From positions 10,736,041-10,800,040 of the forward strand of contig CM055835.1 in NCBI GenBank assembly GCA_029582265.1: 64,000 nucleotides of DNA. The letters run 5' to 3'. This document shows, piece after piece, positions 35,831 to 48,010 of this stretch. Numbering within the stretch: position 1 is the stretch's first letter; each line of letters opens with the position of its first letter. The position numbers and the translations under genes were made by a program. The stretch is from Zoroaster sp. YZ-2022 (Eukaryota > Echinodermata > Asteroidea > Forcipulatida > Zoroasteridae). The notes below the pieces were generated by a model. That model saw only the letters and a program-made list of their open reading frames with translations. It searched no databases and was not told the origin of the DNA.

Positions 35831-36801
35831 TTCTATAGATCTGTTTATAAATGATGTATGGAATAAAATGTAAAATCAGACTCAATATCAGGCTCACATC
35901 AGGTAATGCAACAATAAGTTTGTCAAAAGTGTTTAAAAGGTTATTTGACTTTCAGAAAAAAGCTTCAAATTACATTTGAGATACAATTTTTCAATAAATC
36001 TTGTTTAACAATATTTACTGTAGTATCAAATTATTTATCATGTTTTCATGAAAACAAATTTCAATGTCAATTTTCAAAAAGGAAGGTATTTCCTGGGAGG
36101 TGCTTATCCCTCCATACCAATAATTTAGCCTTGTTTTGGTCATCTTTTAAAGGTTAATATTAAAGATGTATTGTGTACTCATGCTGACAAAATACTGGAG
36201 ATTTAAATTGTGTTTGGTCACCAAAGTTGTGAACTTTAAAACCAGACATCTAACCAAAAAAATCCAGTTCAACATATATTATTGACAGAATGATTAAAAC
36301 CGAAATTGAATGTTACATCCTCAATTCATTATAATGATTAGGTTTTCAATTCATCTATTGGTATACATAAAATAATTGTTGATGTCTTATTTAATTTCTT
36401 AAAACTTTAGTGAACCAACAACAAATCAATATTAAATAAATATCTCATATAAAAACTTATTTTCTTCAAATTTTACCAAACATTTTCAAATGTTCCTGCT
36501 TAAAGATGCATTGCCAGTGTTATTTGGTATTTTAACAGCAATTTCCAGCAATTATGCATTGCTATTTTACTTGTGAAAGGAAAAAGCCTGTTTTTACAGT
36601 AAATATGTATCAAAATTAATTGATGTTAGGTCCCCTCATAAATTCTTACTGCTATACAAGATGCGGACAACTGTTGTTTTTTTAATTTCTAATTTCAAAG
36701 TATTTTTTTTATTTCTAAAAGGAAATTGCTGATAAAACACAGCGATACATCTTTAATCTCCAGTGTGTATTGTGGACCCGATTTGTCTCAACTATCATTT
36801 A
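35831..36801. promoter_or_regulatory. Upstream region of TRIM gene A
   Basis: About 1 kb conserved in units II (50959-51920) and III (63550-64000) better than expected for spacer, so it probably carries the shared promoter and 5' UTR. I see no clear TATA box or named factor site. Confidence 0.35.
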
Positions 36802-37308
36802 TTTATTTTATTTATTTATTTAAAACCATCTTTAACGAGGGTAACCCATCCAGCACAGCTGATCATTTGGGGCCCTCATATAATATAAAAATATATCAAT
36901 ATTATACAAAAATTGTTACAGGAGGTACAGATGAATTAATAATAATAAAAAGTCTTAATGGACAATTACATTCAAAATAAAACGTAAAGGACTAAATTGC
37001 ACAAATAGACCCCCGTCCCAGTCTACCATACTGATTAAAGATAGGACTAAAAGGGAAGATTAAAAATGGAGCAAAAAAAAAGTAAATTAATTATCAATTG
37101 TATACCTACATCTCGGGCAAGACACAAGGTAATCTATGACATAATAATAAAAAAAAAATATTACTTCAAACCTTGCCTTCCTTCAGCAAACGCCTGAATG
37201 AAGAATAAGAGTTTGAACGAGTGGTGAAAGGGACACCATTTAAAAAAGAAGGAGCTCTGTAACTAAAACTGTTTTTAAAGATTTCACATTTAGGTTTGGG
37301 AATAATAA
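36802..37308 (-). mobile_element. 3' end of a non-LTR retrotransposon (LINE)
   Basis: On - it encodes the last ~45 residues of a reverse transcriptase ORF (SYRAPSFLNGVPFTTRSN and SSFRRLLKEGK, stop at 37166-37168). A short 3' UTR follows (GGGCCCCAAATGATCAGC, GGGTTACCCTCGTTAAAG) and a TAAA-repeat tail. This resembles CR1/L2-type ends. ATTTA at 36797-36801 and 37309-37313 is the target duplication. Unit II has the empty site (ATCATTTAACTTG, ~51915). Confidence 0.85.
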
Positions 37309-38311
37309 ATTTAACTTGTATCATACAGATATGTTTCAACAAGAAGACAATGTCTTATAATACATCATACACTGAATTAGAATTTCTAAACTGAGTTCAA
37401 CATTCATTACAGGATTTTGTGATCCCACAACCTTGTGGAAGTACCGTATGGTAAAACTCAATCTGCTGAGTAGATGAACAAAATCATAATCACTATATTC
37501 ACTGTTAGGCCATGGGCCGTACTGACATAAGGGTTTCATTTTTAAAGTTTTGTTCCACTCATCAAGGCAGTACACAAAACTGCACTTTATGAGTAGGTAA
37601 TGATATCTAGAACAAGAATTGCATTGTTCTTTTTAATTTAACTTGCACATATTAGGGAAATAAAGAAATACATATTGATGTGTTTTTTTTGTTTTGTTTT
37701 TAATTTAGAACCATCATTTCGACCTATTACTATTAGGCATTTTTTTGGTAATCTGTTTTTCTAATAACAATGTAGGCCTATGTTTACATAAATATCATCC
37801 TACCAGATAATTAACGACTAAAATATGGCACAAAATAATGTGGCCAGACAAGAAAAATATTGTGTTTCTCTGTGATATTATCTTTAATTTACATATTTTT
37901 CTCCATATATTCAAATAATTTCAGTAAGTTGATTTATACAAAATATTTACACATTGTCTGAGTGACTGGCTTAGAACAAACTTTATTCATGACATTTGTT
38001 TTCTTACTACTGTGTTAAGGGTAGATAGAACAGTACCATATCTATCAAATGTGAGAGGCAAATAATATTGTTTCTCTGTTACTTATTCACAATGTGCTGA
38101 CAAATAGCTACCAATATTTGTCAGCTCCTGACATACATGTACACTAATAGAGATGAATAAAATCTGCCTCTCACATTTGAAAGAGAAGTGGTATTTTGTC
38201 TATAAAATATATTTATAACCTTAAAATTGTGGCCACAAATTTTTTTTACGTTTGTCATTCACACATTCACAAGTCTGACAGATTTAGATTTTCATGAATC
38301 ATAATATAATT

Positions 38312-38539
38312 AAGGACAGAGATAGTATCAGTACGCTGTGCCCTGATGAATATCCATGACTGGTATGCACGGTAAATGGGCGGCGCTTACTCGTCAACAA
38401 CAAGTTAAACTATTTTACACATGACCCACCCACAGCAATGCATCTCACCAATCACGGGCTGCATTTTTTTGTGGTCACGAACGATCGTGCATAATCAATA
38501 TTCATAAGGGTGCGATGCACTGACTCTATCTCTGTCCTT
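38312..38539. mobile_element. Inverted-repeat MITE, 228 bp
   Basis: AAGGACAGAGATAGTATCAGT at the left is inverted at the right as ACTGACTCTATCTCTGTCCTT. Nested inside the 4-kb element. Confidence 0.65.
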
Positions 38540-39280
38540 GATTATTGTTGATTACAGATCCCATGTTGAGTATTGAAATGGTGTTTTGGAGGCCAGTGTC
38601 AGCCACGATTGGACTAAAATTTAAAAAATTAAAACATTTGTTTGAAAGTTGGCATCAAATTGAATACACCATATTCGGACATTACTTCATTGGCTCATTT
38701 GAATCATATTACACACTTTTCCCAACTGAAAGTAACAACAAAAGTATAATTTGGAGAAAAATATAAAATTTGGACTGAATCCATAGAACTCTAGACACTA
38801 CATGTAGCCAAAACAATTGTCCATGTATACAGGTCCCTCTGATCCTCTATTTTCTTACACACATTTTTTACATGTAACTACAGGCGCAGATCCAGGAGTT
38901 TTACCAGGCAAGGGTCCACCCAAAAAGGTTGCCAAAATTCACAGAAATACACATCATATCCGAGATTACCAAGTACACGTGGTTGCTGGAATGTACTTGG
39001 TTACAGTACTCCATCCAAGCTTGAATATGTAACATGACCACTGGTGTGCATTTTGTGATCTTCGTACACACCATGTAACTGAATACATACATTTATAAAT
39101 ATGTTCCCACTGGAGTACGCAGTGATGTTACTTTAAATTCTAGCCCGGATAGCTAATATAAAATTTAAAGTTATGTTTCACTATAACTTGAGCCCACTAA
39201 ATGACCCACAATATTTAAATTTGGTCAATACAACATTTTGCCCTTCTCTTGTTCAAATATTGGTGAAATCGATTAATTAT

Positions 39281-41242
39281 TTAATGCGATATAAGGAAAA
39301 CAATTATGTACCCCATAAACCCCCGAGTTGTGTTACGAAAACAACTCGGGTGGTATCGTGCCTCTGAGGCAACAAGGTCCCTGCCACGCATTTGCAGTAG
39401 TAGCGATTCATTACACGTGAGTTCAGCAGCCTTTCTGAGTTTTCCTGCATCTATTGTCTCACAGCGAGTCAATGGCTCTCTTTCTCTTACTGGTCAGTTT
39501 ATCCCTTATCCAGTGATCAGCATGACAAATGATACACTTCACTGGAAATATGTGCAGTCTGCCTGAAGAAGATCGCCCATTTGCATCTGATCTTAACGTG
39601 CGCTTCTTACAGATAGGCTCTGTATCATCTCCGTCATCATCAGTGGAGTGAACAGCAGCATCTATAACAGTCAAAAAACAAAAATGACACAAAATAAATA
39701 TAACTTGAATTTAAATAAAAATCGTATTTAAAATGGTTGCTCTTAATCCGTTGACCCTTGGGGAAATGGGTATATAGGATGTTTACGTTTAGTGGCATAC
39801 CAACGCGTTTCTATTTCAACTTCAGTATAGTTTATTCAAAACTGATTTGGCACACAACTCACTATCAGGAACACTCAAATGTATTACATACATCTGCTCC
39901 CCTGTTTAACGTAATGTCCCCAGTTTATCCTGTATAACTTATTATCATGTATCTTGAAAGAACCTCTCACATACATGTAGTAGTGTCCCTTGAAAGAAAG
40001 GCCCCAAAGTTTGTGAGTACCATTTCTTTATCTCATTTCATAATATTTTACTGTCACCCACACTGTAAATACAACTTTATTTGACAAACCTTGCCCCGGT
40101 TATGAAAAATCATGTTTTCTTGTACAAAATGAAAAATTGGGCATAGGTTTGGGGCCCTCGTCTCATTTTATCAAATCATGGAGCAATAACGAAATCTCCA
40201 CCTCTGCCCACATAAAAAAATATGAATAAGTATTTGTACAAATGAAAAATTGGGCGTGGGTTTGGGGCCCTCGTCTCATTTTATCAAATCATGCAGCAAA
40301 TGAAATCTCAACCTCCGCACGCATCGAAAAGTATTTGTAGTTGTACAAATGAAAAATTGGGCGTGGATTTGGGGTCTCATTAAATTATCACATCATTTTG
40401 CTATTTAAGTAATTTATAATTTTTTTAAACAGTATCGGTAGGCTACAGACAGTCTGTCACATAATAAACCCGAGCATTTTTAATCATACTGGTGGTCTCC
40501 ACAATGCTACGATGCATGATCATGTACCTGTTTATTTATGCACATGTACCTGCCTGTTCATTTGTCTGTTATTTTATAAAATAATTTTTGGCCAACAAAT
40601 ATTTTCAACTTAAGACATACAATGAAAATTGAAATTGAGGTTATAATTATATATAATGTAGATCCCTGTTGAAAATGTTCAGCTTCTAATCTATGTACCC
40701 AAACAAATCCACGATTACAATTTACACTATACTCCATCGGCATGATGATGTTCAGGCCAACAACAAACTGACAAGGCTAAATCCGTCAAGAATGTAAAAA
40801 GCACCAAGCCACTGCCCGACATGTGTTGTGAGATCAACATTTCTAATTGTAGCCAAAATGTCAGTTGGAAATTTGGTTCATACTCATAATATTATTTTAA
40901 TGTTTGCTTACCATTTTGGAGAAGATTTTTAGCATGCCTTTCTTCAGTCTTGTTGAGTTTATTGACATCGGTGAATCTCTGGTAGCACTCACGATGATAG
41001 CCAATACACAACTCACGATCTCGTAAATCAGCTAAAAAAGATTCTGAGTTCTCTATGATACAGAATTTGGAAATGACATCTTTAGCTATTGAACCATAGC
41101 TACCTGGTAACACACTCCATCTTAAAGCACAATCCTTACATTTGGCAAAAGAGCTATCAGAAAAGGATGATATAGTCCGAGCACACACATGCATACAGCA
41201 TGTGAGTCTGTGAGCAGCCATGTTTATGTGCTGTTGTAACAA
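39281..41242 (-). pseudogene. Two-exon Cys/His-rich protein of unknown function, broken
   Basis: Exon 1 runs from ATG 41242 to a GTAAGC donor near 40912, with C/H-rich motifs (KCKDCALRWSVLPGS, LCIGYHRECYQRF). The acceptor TTATAG precedes about 39663. Exon 2 has an acidic stretch, KCIICHADHWIRDK, then after a frameshift near 39480 CETIDAGKLRKAAEL and LVASEARYHPSCF. The DAGK...ARYHxSCF motif set is familiar from repeat-encoded proteins of fish, corals and echinoderms; I do not know its function. The reading then stops without the family's usual continuation, so this is a fragment. Confidence 0.6.
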
Positions 41243-41886
41243 GGTTACAGATCACCAGCTGTGATTGGTCAATTAAGGTTTGGCCTGGAAATTGTAACCA
41301 ATTGGATTAGCTCTTTTAAAAGCAGTGGGTAATTTATTTTTTTCAGTTTCTCTTAAATTCTGACAATTTGTGCAAGAAGAACTAAAAAGAACAAGTCAAT
41401 CTTGATTCAGTACATATTTATACTAACTATTTTAAAGAAATAAACTTATGCCACTGACCATGTGAACAGAATAGCATCTAAATTGGCCATGGCCCACGGC
41501 CTATGTCCATAGAAGTCACTCCAAACATCTAAACAAACATGACAAATGTTAGCTTACCTCACAGTGGTTTTACTTTGTTTTATTGAAGCCAGTTGAACAC
41601 AAAATGAAGTCAATTTTTCTTGTTGAAGACAGAGCAAATGATGCTACATGTAACGTTAGGGCGGATCCCAAACAAAATGGCGCTTGACAAACACAGTTCA
41701 GTTCCTGATAGAGTACGTGACAAAGTCATTAGGTCATAGGTCTACCTGGCTGATATGTACAGTACACAGTGAATACAGTGTACCATAATTGTTTGACTCA
41801 ATGACGTATGCATATTGAACTTCATTGTGAAAGTTCAGCTGTGTTGCATGATGTTGTATATAATATTGTATCCTGCTTGTGTTGTA

Positions 41887-41969
41887 AAGTGTGAGTATAA
41901 TCTACAGGATAGTATCTCATAGATTGTACCATAAAGTAAGGTCCTTGCTATATGATTATACTCACACTT
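41887..41969. mobile_element. Small hairpin element, unit I
   Basis: AAGTGTGAGTATAATC and its exact inverse GATTATACTCACACTT enclose about 50 bp. The equivalent in unit II is 52493-52575. Confidence 0.55.
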
Positions 41970-44900
41970 GTTAATACAATACAAATACTAACTTCTCTCT
42001 GACTTTTACCACTGCTGATAACTGCACTATTCATGACTGATAGGTGACTTCTCTGTAAATAATAACCAAAGCCCTTGTTGAAACACTGAGACACAATGAG
42101 GCTGATTCCTTGAAATGTCTGAGAAAGCTCTGACCACTGCCCAGCATTGTCAGGCTCTCATTGGTCAGGAGTTGCTAAATCCAGTTGCACTGTTATAAGT
42201 TTCTGGTCAATCCTCATAGGAGCAGTGTGATAAATTCATAGTCCCATTTAACCCATTGCCCTACACCCTTACATCATTGACTCTTTACTCTATGGGAGCT
42301 ATAGAACTATGCTCAATATAATCATAGATCATTTTATTATTACAATAAACATGATCAAATGTGAGTTATTTCATTCTCATATGTTGATATTGACCAATAT
42401 TTGGGTTTGTGATGTGTCACCAATTCACTGTGATATAGATTTAGTGCAGGTAAAATGTACTTTATTTTAAAATGAAAATTCCAGATATTGAATTTGTACT
42501 AATATTTGTTTCTCTGAATTTTGTTAAAGGGACAGTATCGCCATGATCAAAGCAGATTTTCAACAGGGCATGGAATCAGTGTTCTTGTTTAAGATGAACA
42601 CAGTGACTGAAAATTACTGATTCATTTATGCAGCAGCAACAGTAATATGACCTTATCATGTGGAGTATTATTTTCAGTCACTGAGTTAATCTAAAACTAG
42701 CACTCAGATTCCATGCCCTGTTGATCGTGATGATATTGTTCCTTTAATTAAGAATGAAACTGTCAGAAGTAGTTTGTAATTTTAAGAAATGCTGTAGTCA
42801 TGACTCAGGACAATGATACTGGGGAGTATTCATTTGAAATGATGGGGATTAGCAGGGAATGTTGGAGGAGGATGGTGGGAGAAGGTCATAAATTATTAAC
42901 TTAGCTTCAGGGAAGAAGGGACTTTGTTTTAGTTGAATTGGTTTAGTTGGCCTGAAAATTGGAAAATTAATAAATGACTCAGAGGCAGTTTAGACTAGGT
43001 TTAGGAATTCTGATTGGTTGAGATGTGATCACATGGTTGTTTAAGACCAGTCTTAATGTTGGTATCACTGCTTCTACAAGGATGCTTTCTCTCTTTGAAC
43101 CAAGCAAGATGTACTTGAATCAACCAGTTTCAGTTCAATGTGGAGTCAAGTCTTGAGAAAAAATGTGAAAAAAACATTCCCATGTTTTACAGAAAACATT
43201 GGAGTAAATGTTCTGTTTTGTTCATTTTGTTTAATGCAAGTACTTGAGATATAATTTATATTTGAAGTTAGCTGTCATATAATAATTTGATCATTTTGTG
43301 TTCATGTCATTACCAATGCTGTACCTTCCCTTTAAACAGTTGTGTAAGTTCATTTGAGATGCACCAGCTGCGTCTGTGTTTCTGGATGCAAATTGTTCCA
43401 GTTTTTGAACAAAGTTTTAAATTTATTTACAACAAAATCAGGAGGGTATTCATGAATGGGAATAAAAGAGTGACACTTTGTCTTGACCTCAGGATAAATA
43501 CCCCTGGGGTTGTGGCCATGGGCAATTAAGGACATTACCTATGGTTTGCTGGTTCTTTATCCCTGTGGCCGTGACTCAATCGTCTTTATCCTGTGATCAA
43601 CACCATGCATCGATTTTGAATCCAATTGTCATGTTTTCAGTTAAATATTTCTAATATTTCTAATATTGATTCAGTAATATTAAATTTTCATGTTTTGAGT
43701 TCAGAGCAGATTTTCAACAGGGCATGGAATTGGTGTTCTAGTTTAAGATGACCACATTGACTGAAAATTACTGGCTTATTTATGCAGCAGCAACGGTAAT
43801 ATGACCTTATCATATGGGATATTATATTCAGTCAATGAGTTTATCTACAACAAGCACTCTGATTCCATGCCCTGTTGATTGTGACGATACTACCTCTTTA
43901 AGCTAGGGAGGTGTGGGTCATGCAAAATTTGTGTGATTATGTTAATATTCTAACTTGATCTCATGGTCATGAAAACATTGTCTCTTATTGGCTTGAAGCT
44001 TAATGATATTTAAATTTTTGAAACAATCTTACTACAGATCATTCTGGTTGGGTAGTCAGAATAACATGATAGCTTCAATGTTGTAGCATGCTGCCCTCTT
44101 TCTGTCAGCAATGACCATGATAACATCAGATGGTGTTGTAGCTTGTTGTACAGGATGTGTCAACTTGGTCAGGGATTTTTGTGAAACTTGATGGTAAGTT
44201 TCTGTGATACTTGGTAAGCATATTCAGTATTTTGTGTGTCTCTGAGGATTAAGAATCACCAAGTTGACATTTCAATCAGTTTGCAAAAGGTCATTGCAGG
44301 AAAGTTTAGTTCTTAGACAAAAAATCCCTCATTCCAAAAGAGCTGATATTAGCTTTCTTTTAATCCGGACCTGAATTGTTGACTGAACCACTCCCAAACA
44401 TTCTTGACTCAATTCCAACTTCATCACCACTGTTCAGCTCTACTGTTTATCCCCCAGAACTAATGGAAGGATCTGCATCTGAAATGTGCAGGATGCATGC
44501 CACACTCAAAGTGGATGATTCCAATTTGTGTTGAAGGGGAAGGAAGGCTGTAAATTTTAATACACATTTGTGTAATTCAAGAAATACCTTTGATGATGGT
44601 GAAGCAGTAATAAAATGTTTTTTGTTTCCCCCGCCCCCCCCCCTTCCCGGATAATAAACCCATGATATACAACCAAATCAAATGAAAATGATTCAAAGTT
44701 ACACATTCATAGATATGATTTATTCACATCATTTATTTTATTCACAAAATTAGATTTGTACAATATTTTATTTTGATTAGATCTATGTACATGCAGAGAG
44801 AGCTTTATGGATTGCAATATGAATGACAAGTAAATTAAATCTTATTGAAACTAAATTGAACTTAATCAACAATCACATAATAATAGTCAATAAACCAAAA

Positions 44901-46466
44901 GTCTCTAGATGATATACCAGTAATTAAAGGAGAGATTGTGAAACAAATGTCCTTGAAAGTCTGCAAATGAATATTTATGTTGAAATTCATCAGCAAAGAA
45001 ACATTAGAGCACAAGTTTGAGGTTTTCAGTGGCTTGAAATTTAGTTACTCCATTGAGGAATGGACAAATTGTGGAATTACAAAACAATAATAATTTGCTT
45101 AAAGGGAGGTTACACACAGTTTTACATATAATGTACTTGGTGTAAAGTTGATGATGGAATCAAACATCTCTTGAAATCTTTCTGTCTGAGGAACTATCAT
45201 ATAAATACAAATTTAGGAAATCATTTCTTGACTGAATTTCTGACTGAATGAGACACAAAATTATAATAAATACAAACAATTTAAAGGTATTTTCACTATT
45301 TTGACATTAAAGACACAACCTCATTAAGCTGAAACTTTCACAGGTTGGTTGATAAATGCAGATCTTGAAAGTAAGCAAACTTGTAGAAGAAATTTAGCAA
45401 AAGTGTAACCTCCCTGTACAAATACATTCATTCAGAAATAGAATTGGATTGACCTTATTAAGAAGGTGCATTAGATTCCAACAATAGATAAAACTACACA
45501 AGACCTGAATATAAACATTACATAGTATCATGCATGTCACCAGGAATTTCATTATGAGTTGAACATTTGTAAATGTATTCAAATGTTCACATTATCACAC
45601 AAATTGTTTTTGTTTGGTTTTTTTAGAAAAGAAGTGGCATCTTTGCTTCTTCATTAAAATATAGAATCCAAATCTAGAAGGAGATTTGTTCACATCCTTC
45701 AAACCTCCCTGGTGATGCACATGAGTATGATGAACTGTAGCAACTAAATAAATGACAGTATAATGAAGGTCATTACCCTCATTGAAGACTCTACAAGAGA
45801 CTGGATCCACATGGAATTATGCTCATATATATAGATAATGTACAGTGCTTAGTATTTATATCAACCAACTTCTACATGGTATAATTAGATAACAAAATAC
45901 CCAAAGCAGGGAGGAGGGGGCTTCATCCCCCAAGGCACCCCACACCCACCGGATCTGCCATTGGAAGTTATTGGGACTTGGGACATGAAAACCTCAAAAC
46001 AGTTTGTTCATTGCAATATGTACAATTAAGCTTATTACACAATTGATGAAGATTATCATTTGTAAAAGTGTTCAATATAATGTATAAAGCTAATTATGAA
46101 TGCTTATTTTTAAAAGTGTACAATAATCATATATGTTGAAAAGTAAATTTACATCAAGACAAATGAAGCTCCTCTTTTGTAATTTCACAAATTATTATGT
46201 TGAATTAGTTGCTCATTTATGAGATTAAGAGTCATGGGTTTCCTGAAGGTAATTTTTGTCTGGAATGGGACAGAAATGATTGCATAGAAATCTACAATGC
46301 TTTGGTTAGAAACTGTGAATGAGATTTCACAACTTGTTTCCAAATGAAACATTGACTGGTCAATTGTTTATATGCAATTCTTGATTGTCATTTAGTATTC
46401 ATGCACATGATGACATTTTACAAACAGTGTATCAAGAATGTACTATTCATTTTTATTTCCCTCCAG
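41970..46466. other. Noncoding spacer of unit I
   Basis: Contains a complete TTAA MITE (42528-42743) and a partial copy (about 43700-43906). A poly-C run lies near 44630. The rest is AT-rich and retained in unit II at 52576-57162. No gene recognised; the ORF at 43287 (80 codons) is not kept in frame in unit II. Confidence 0.55.
42528..42743. mobile_element. Palindromic TTAA MITE, unit I
   Basis: TTAA at 42524-42527 and 42744-42747. Left AGGGACAGTATCGCCATGATC, right inverse GATCGTGATGATATTGTTCCT, with ~100-bp imperfect inverted halves meeting at the centre. Unit II copy is 53135-53350; partial copies lie near 43700-43906, 54045-54233 and 27741-27890. Confidence 0.75.
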
Positions 46467-46607
46467 GTTGACAGCATGACAACCCTTCTAATTGACCTGA
46501 TCAGAGGTCAACAAGAAACAGTCTCAGCAAGAAACATCCTCAACCAAGAGAGATCAGCTCAGGATGCTCCAACAAAAGGTAAGAGGAAGAAAACTAGACT
46601 TGTATAA
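46467..46607 (+). CDS. Putative terminal exon, plus strand, unit I
   Basis: Acceptor TTTCCCTCCAG ends at 46466. The exon reads VDSMTTLLIDLIRGQQETVS and ends with a basic tail KGKRKKTRLV and stop. It converges on the next TRIM gene. I cannot find its upstream exons, so it may be a relic or the end of an unrecognised gene. The unit II counterpart is 57163-57297. Confidence 0.4.
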   Translation, partial: VDSMTTLLIDLIRGQQETVSARNILNQERSAQDAPTKGKRKKTRLV

Positions 46608-47390
46608 GGTGCAGCTCAGGTGTAGAATATAACCTTTCCATTATGCAACTCTGTACAAGGGTGGATCCAGAGGGGAAAAAGAGAGGGTATAGACGTTTCT
46701 TTTGCTATGTCACAATTGTAGTTTTTGTCAACTGGTGATTGGCAAACAATGGGTCACCATCAGTGAAAACAAAGAAAGTATTGACAAGATATTGACATAT
46801 GAATAATTAAAGAGTAACATTTACAAATCAACAGACAATGTCAAAAGCAAAATGAAGGGAATTCCCTCTTAAAGATGGATCAAATATTTTTTCACCAGTG
46901 ATTCATGGCAATTTTTTTATCTGAAAATAACTATTTTCCTTTTAAAAAGTCATCAAAATATGCAAAAATTACAAATTAAATATAAAAAACATCAGAGCCA
47001 TGTTTACAGTGATAAAGTTATGAAATGAATTGATGGCAGGACCTGTCATTAATTCATTTAGGTACTTAGATAAACCATGCTTCTTGGACATTTGTCTTGT
47101 GAAATATTTCTTTTTACAAGATCTATCACCAATATTTTACTGGTAATTTTTGTTTTCATCAAAACAGCAATAATTTCCTGAGTGAAGATTTCATTGTCAA
47201 TGAATTGTATATGCTCTGTATCTCTTGTCATATCAAACATTAATAATAAATGATACAAGATTAATTCTATAGAGTGACATTGATACTCAAGATTCTACAT
47301 TACATGTTTGGGTAACATATCTTGAAGAGGACATTTCACCATTATGATGATGACAAGGGAGATTGCCAGTCAGCAGCATGTTGGATTACA
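46608..47390. other. Spacer between convergent exon and TRIM gene B
   Basis: AT-rich; conserved between units I/II and II/III junctions (46608-47390 versus 57298-58066). It holds the unit boundary. No gene seen. Confidence 0.5.
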
Positions 47391-48010
47391 TCACATTATG
47401 TGATATATCTTCACTGAGTAGTAGTCTGCTGCTACCAGCTGATGCCCATCTGCAGTGAATGTGATTCCCCTGGGCCAGTACAGACCCTGAGCTATACATG
47501 AGATGAATCTACCTTCATCATCATAATGGTGAATATGACCAGTGTTATAATCCTCATTGGACACTGCAATGTATATGCCTGATCTGTCACAGCATACACC
47601 AGTGCAGCAATAAACTTCCTGACCATTGATTGTTGGTTTGATTTTGAGTAATGAAGTACCATTGCTGTCAACAATGTCTACTTGTTGGTCCTCACCACTG
47701 ACTACAACTCTATTATTATTATTAATAGCCAGGAAGAAAGGTTGTGTTTTGACTGGCATAGTGTGGATGAGCGAGCCATCAGTGGGGCTGTGCTCGCTCA
47801 CCACCATCCTCTTCACATCACCTATTATGATGTTACCCTTATTATTTACTGCTACACTCCAGAGGGACACTGCTGTCTTCCCTACCTCACTATGAGGCAC
47901 TGTGTGGAAGTCAAAGGCAAGTGTGTCATCATTGTTGTACATCTTGATGACATTGTTGGTGATGTCTACAACCACTAAGTGATTGTGTGTAGCTGCAATG
48001 TCATATGGAC
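47391..48010 (-). CDS. TRIM-NHL gene B, exon 2 (NHL propeller)
   Basis: Same length (620 nt) and same split Cys codon as gene A exon 2. Relative to A it has about 24 substitutions and two balancing small indels in 205 residues, nearly all at blade-edge positions: SLWSVAV for DLCSVTV, VYCCTG for VKYCNG, LYWPRG for LYLPMG, AADYYS for AADSYS. Scaffold motifs (RSGIYIAV, HYDD, TADGHQLVAAD) are unchanged. The reading frame is intact to YHIM and stop. Confidence 0.85.

Larger units (their letters stand above)
37506..41503. mobile_element. 3998-bp TIR element inserted in unit I
   Basis: Ends TAGGCCATGGGCC and, inverted, TAGGCCGTGGGCC. TGT flanks both sides (37503-37505 and 41504-41506). Unit II is uninterrupted at 52109-52111 (CACTGTCCATAG). 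A 3-bp duplication would fit PIF/Harbinger or CACTA-type elements, but the ends match neither clearly. The only gene-like content is a broken two-exon gene on -. Confidence 0.7.
29667..47251. repeat. Tandem segmental unit I (TRIM-NHL gene A)
   Basis: Homology to units II and III starts at ACAAGATTAATTCTATAGAG. It is the longest unit because of insertions: the LINE end at 36802-37308 and the TIR element at 37506-41503. About 2.25 kb (near 31460-33714) and about 330 bp (near 42820-43150) are missing from unit II. Confidence 0.85.
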
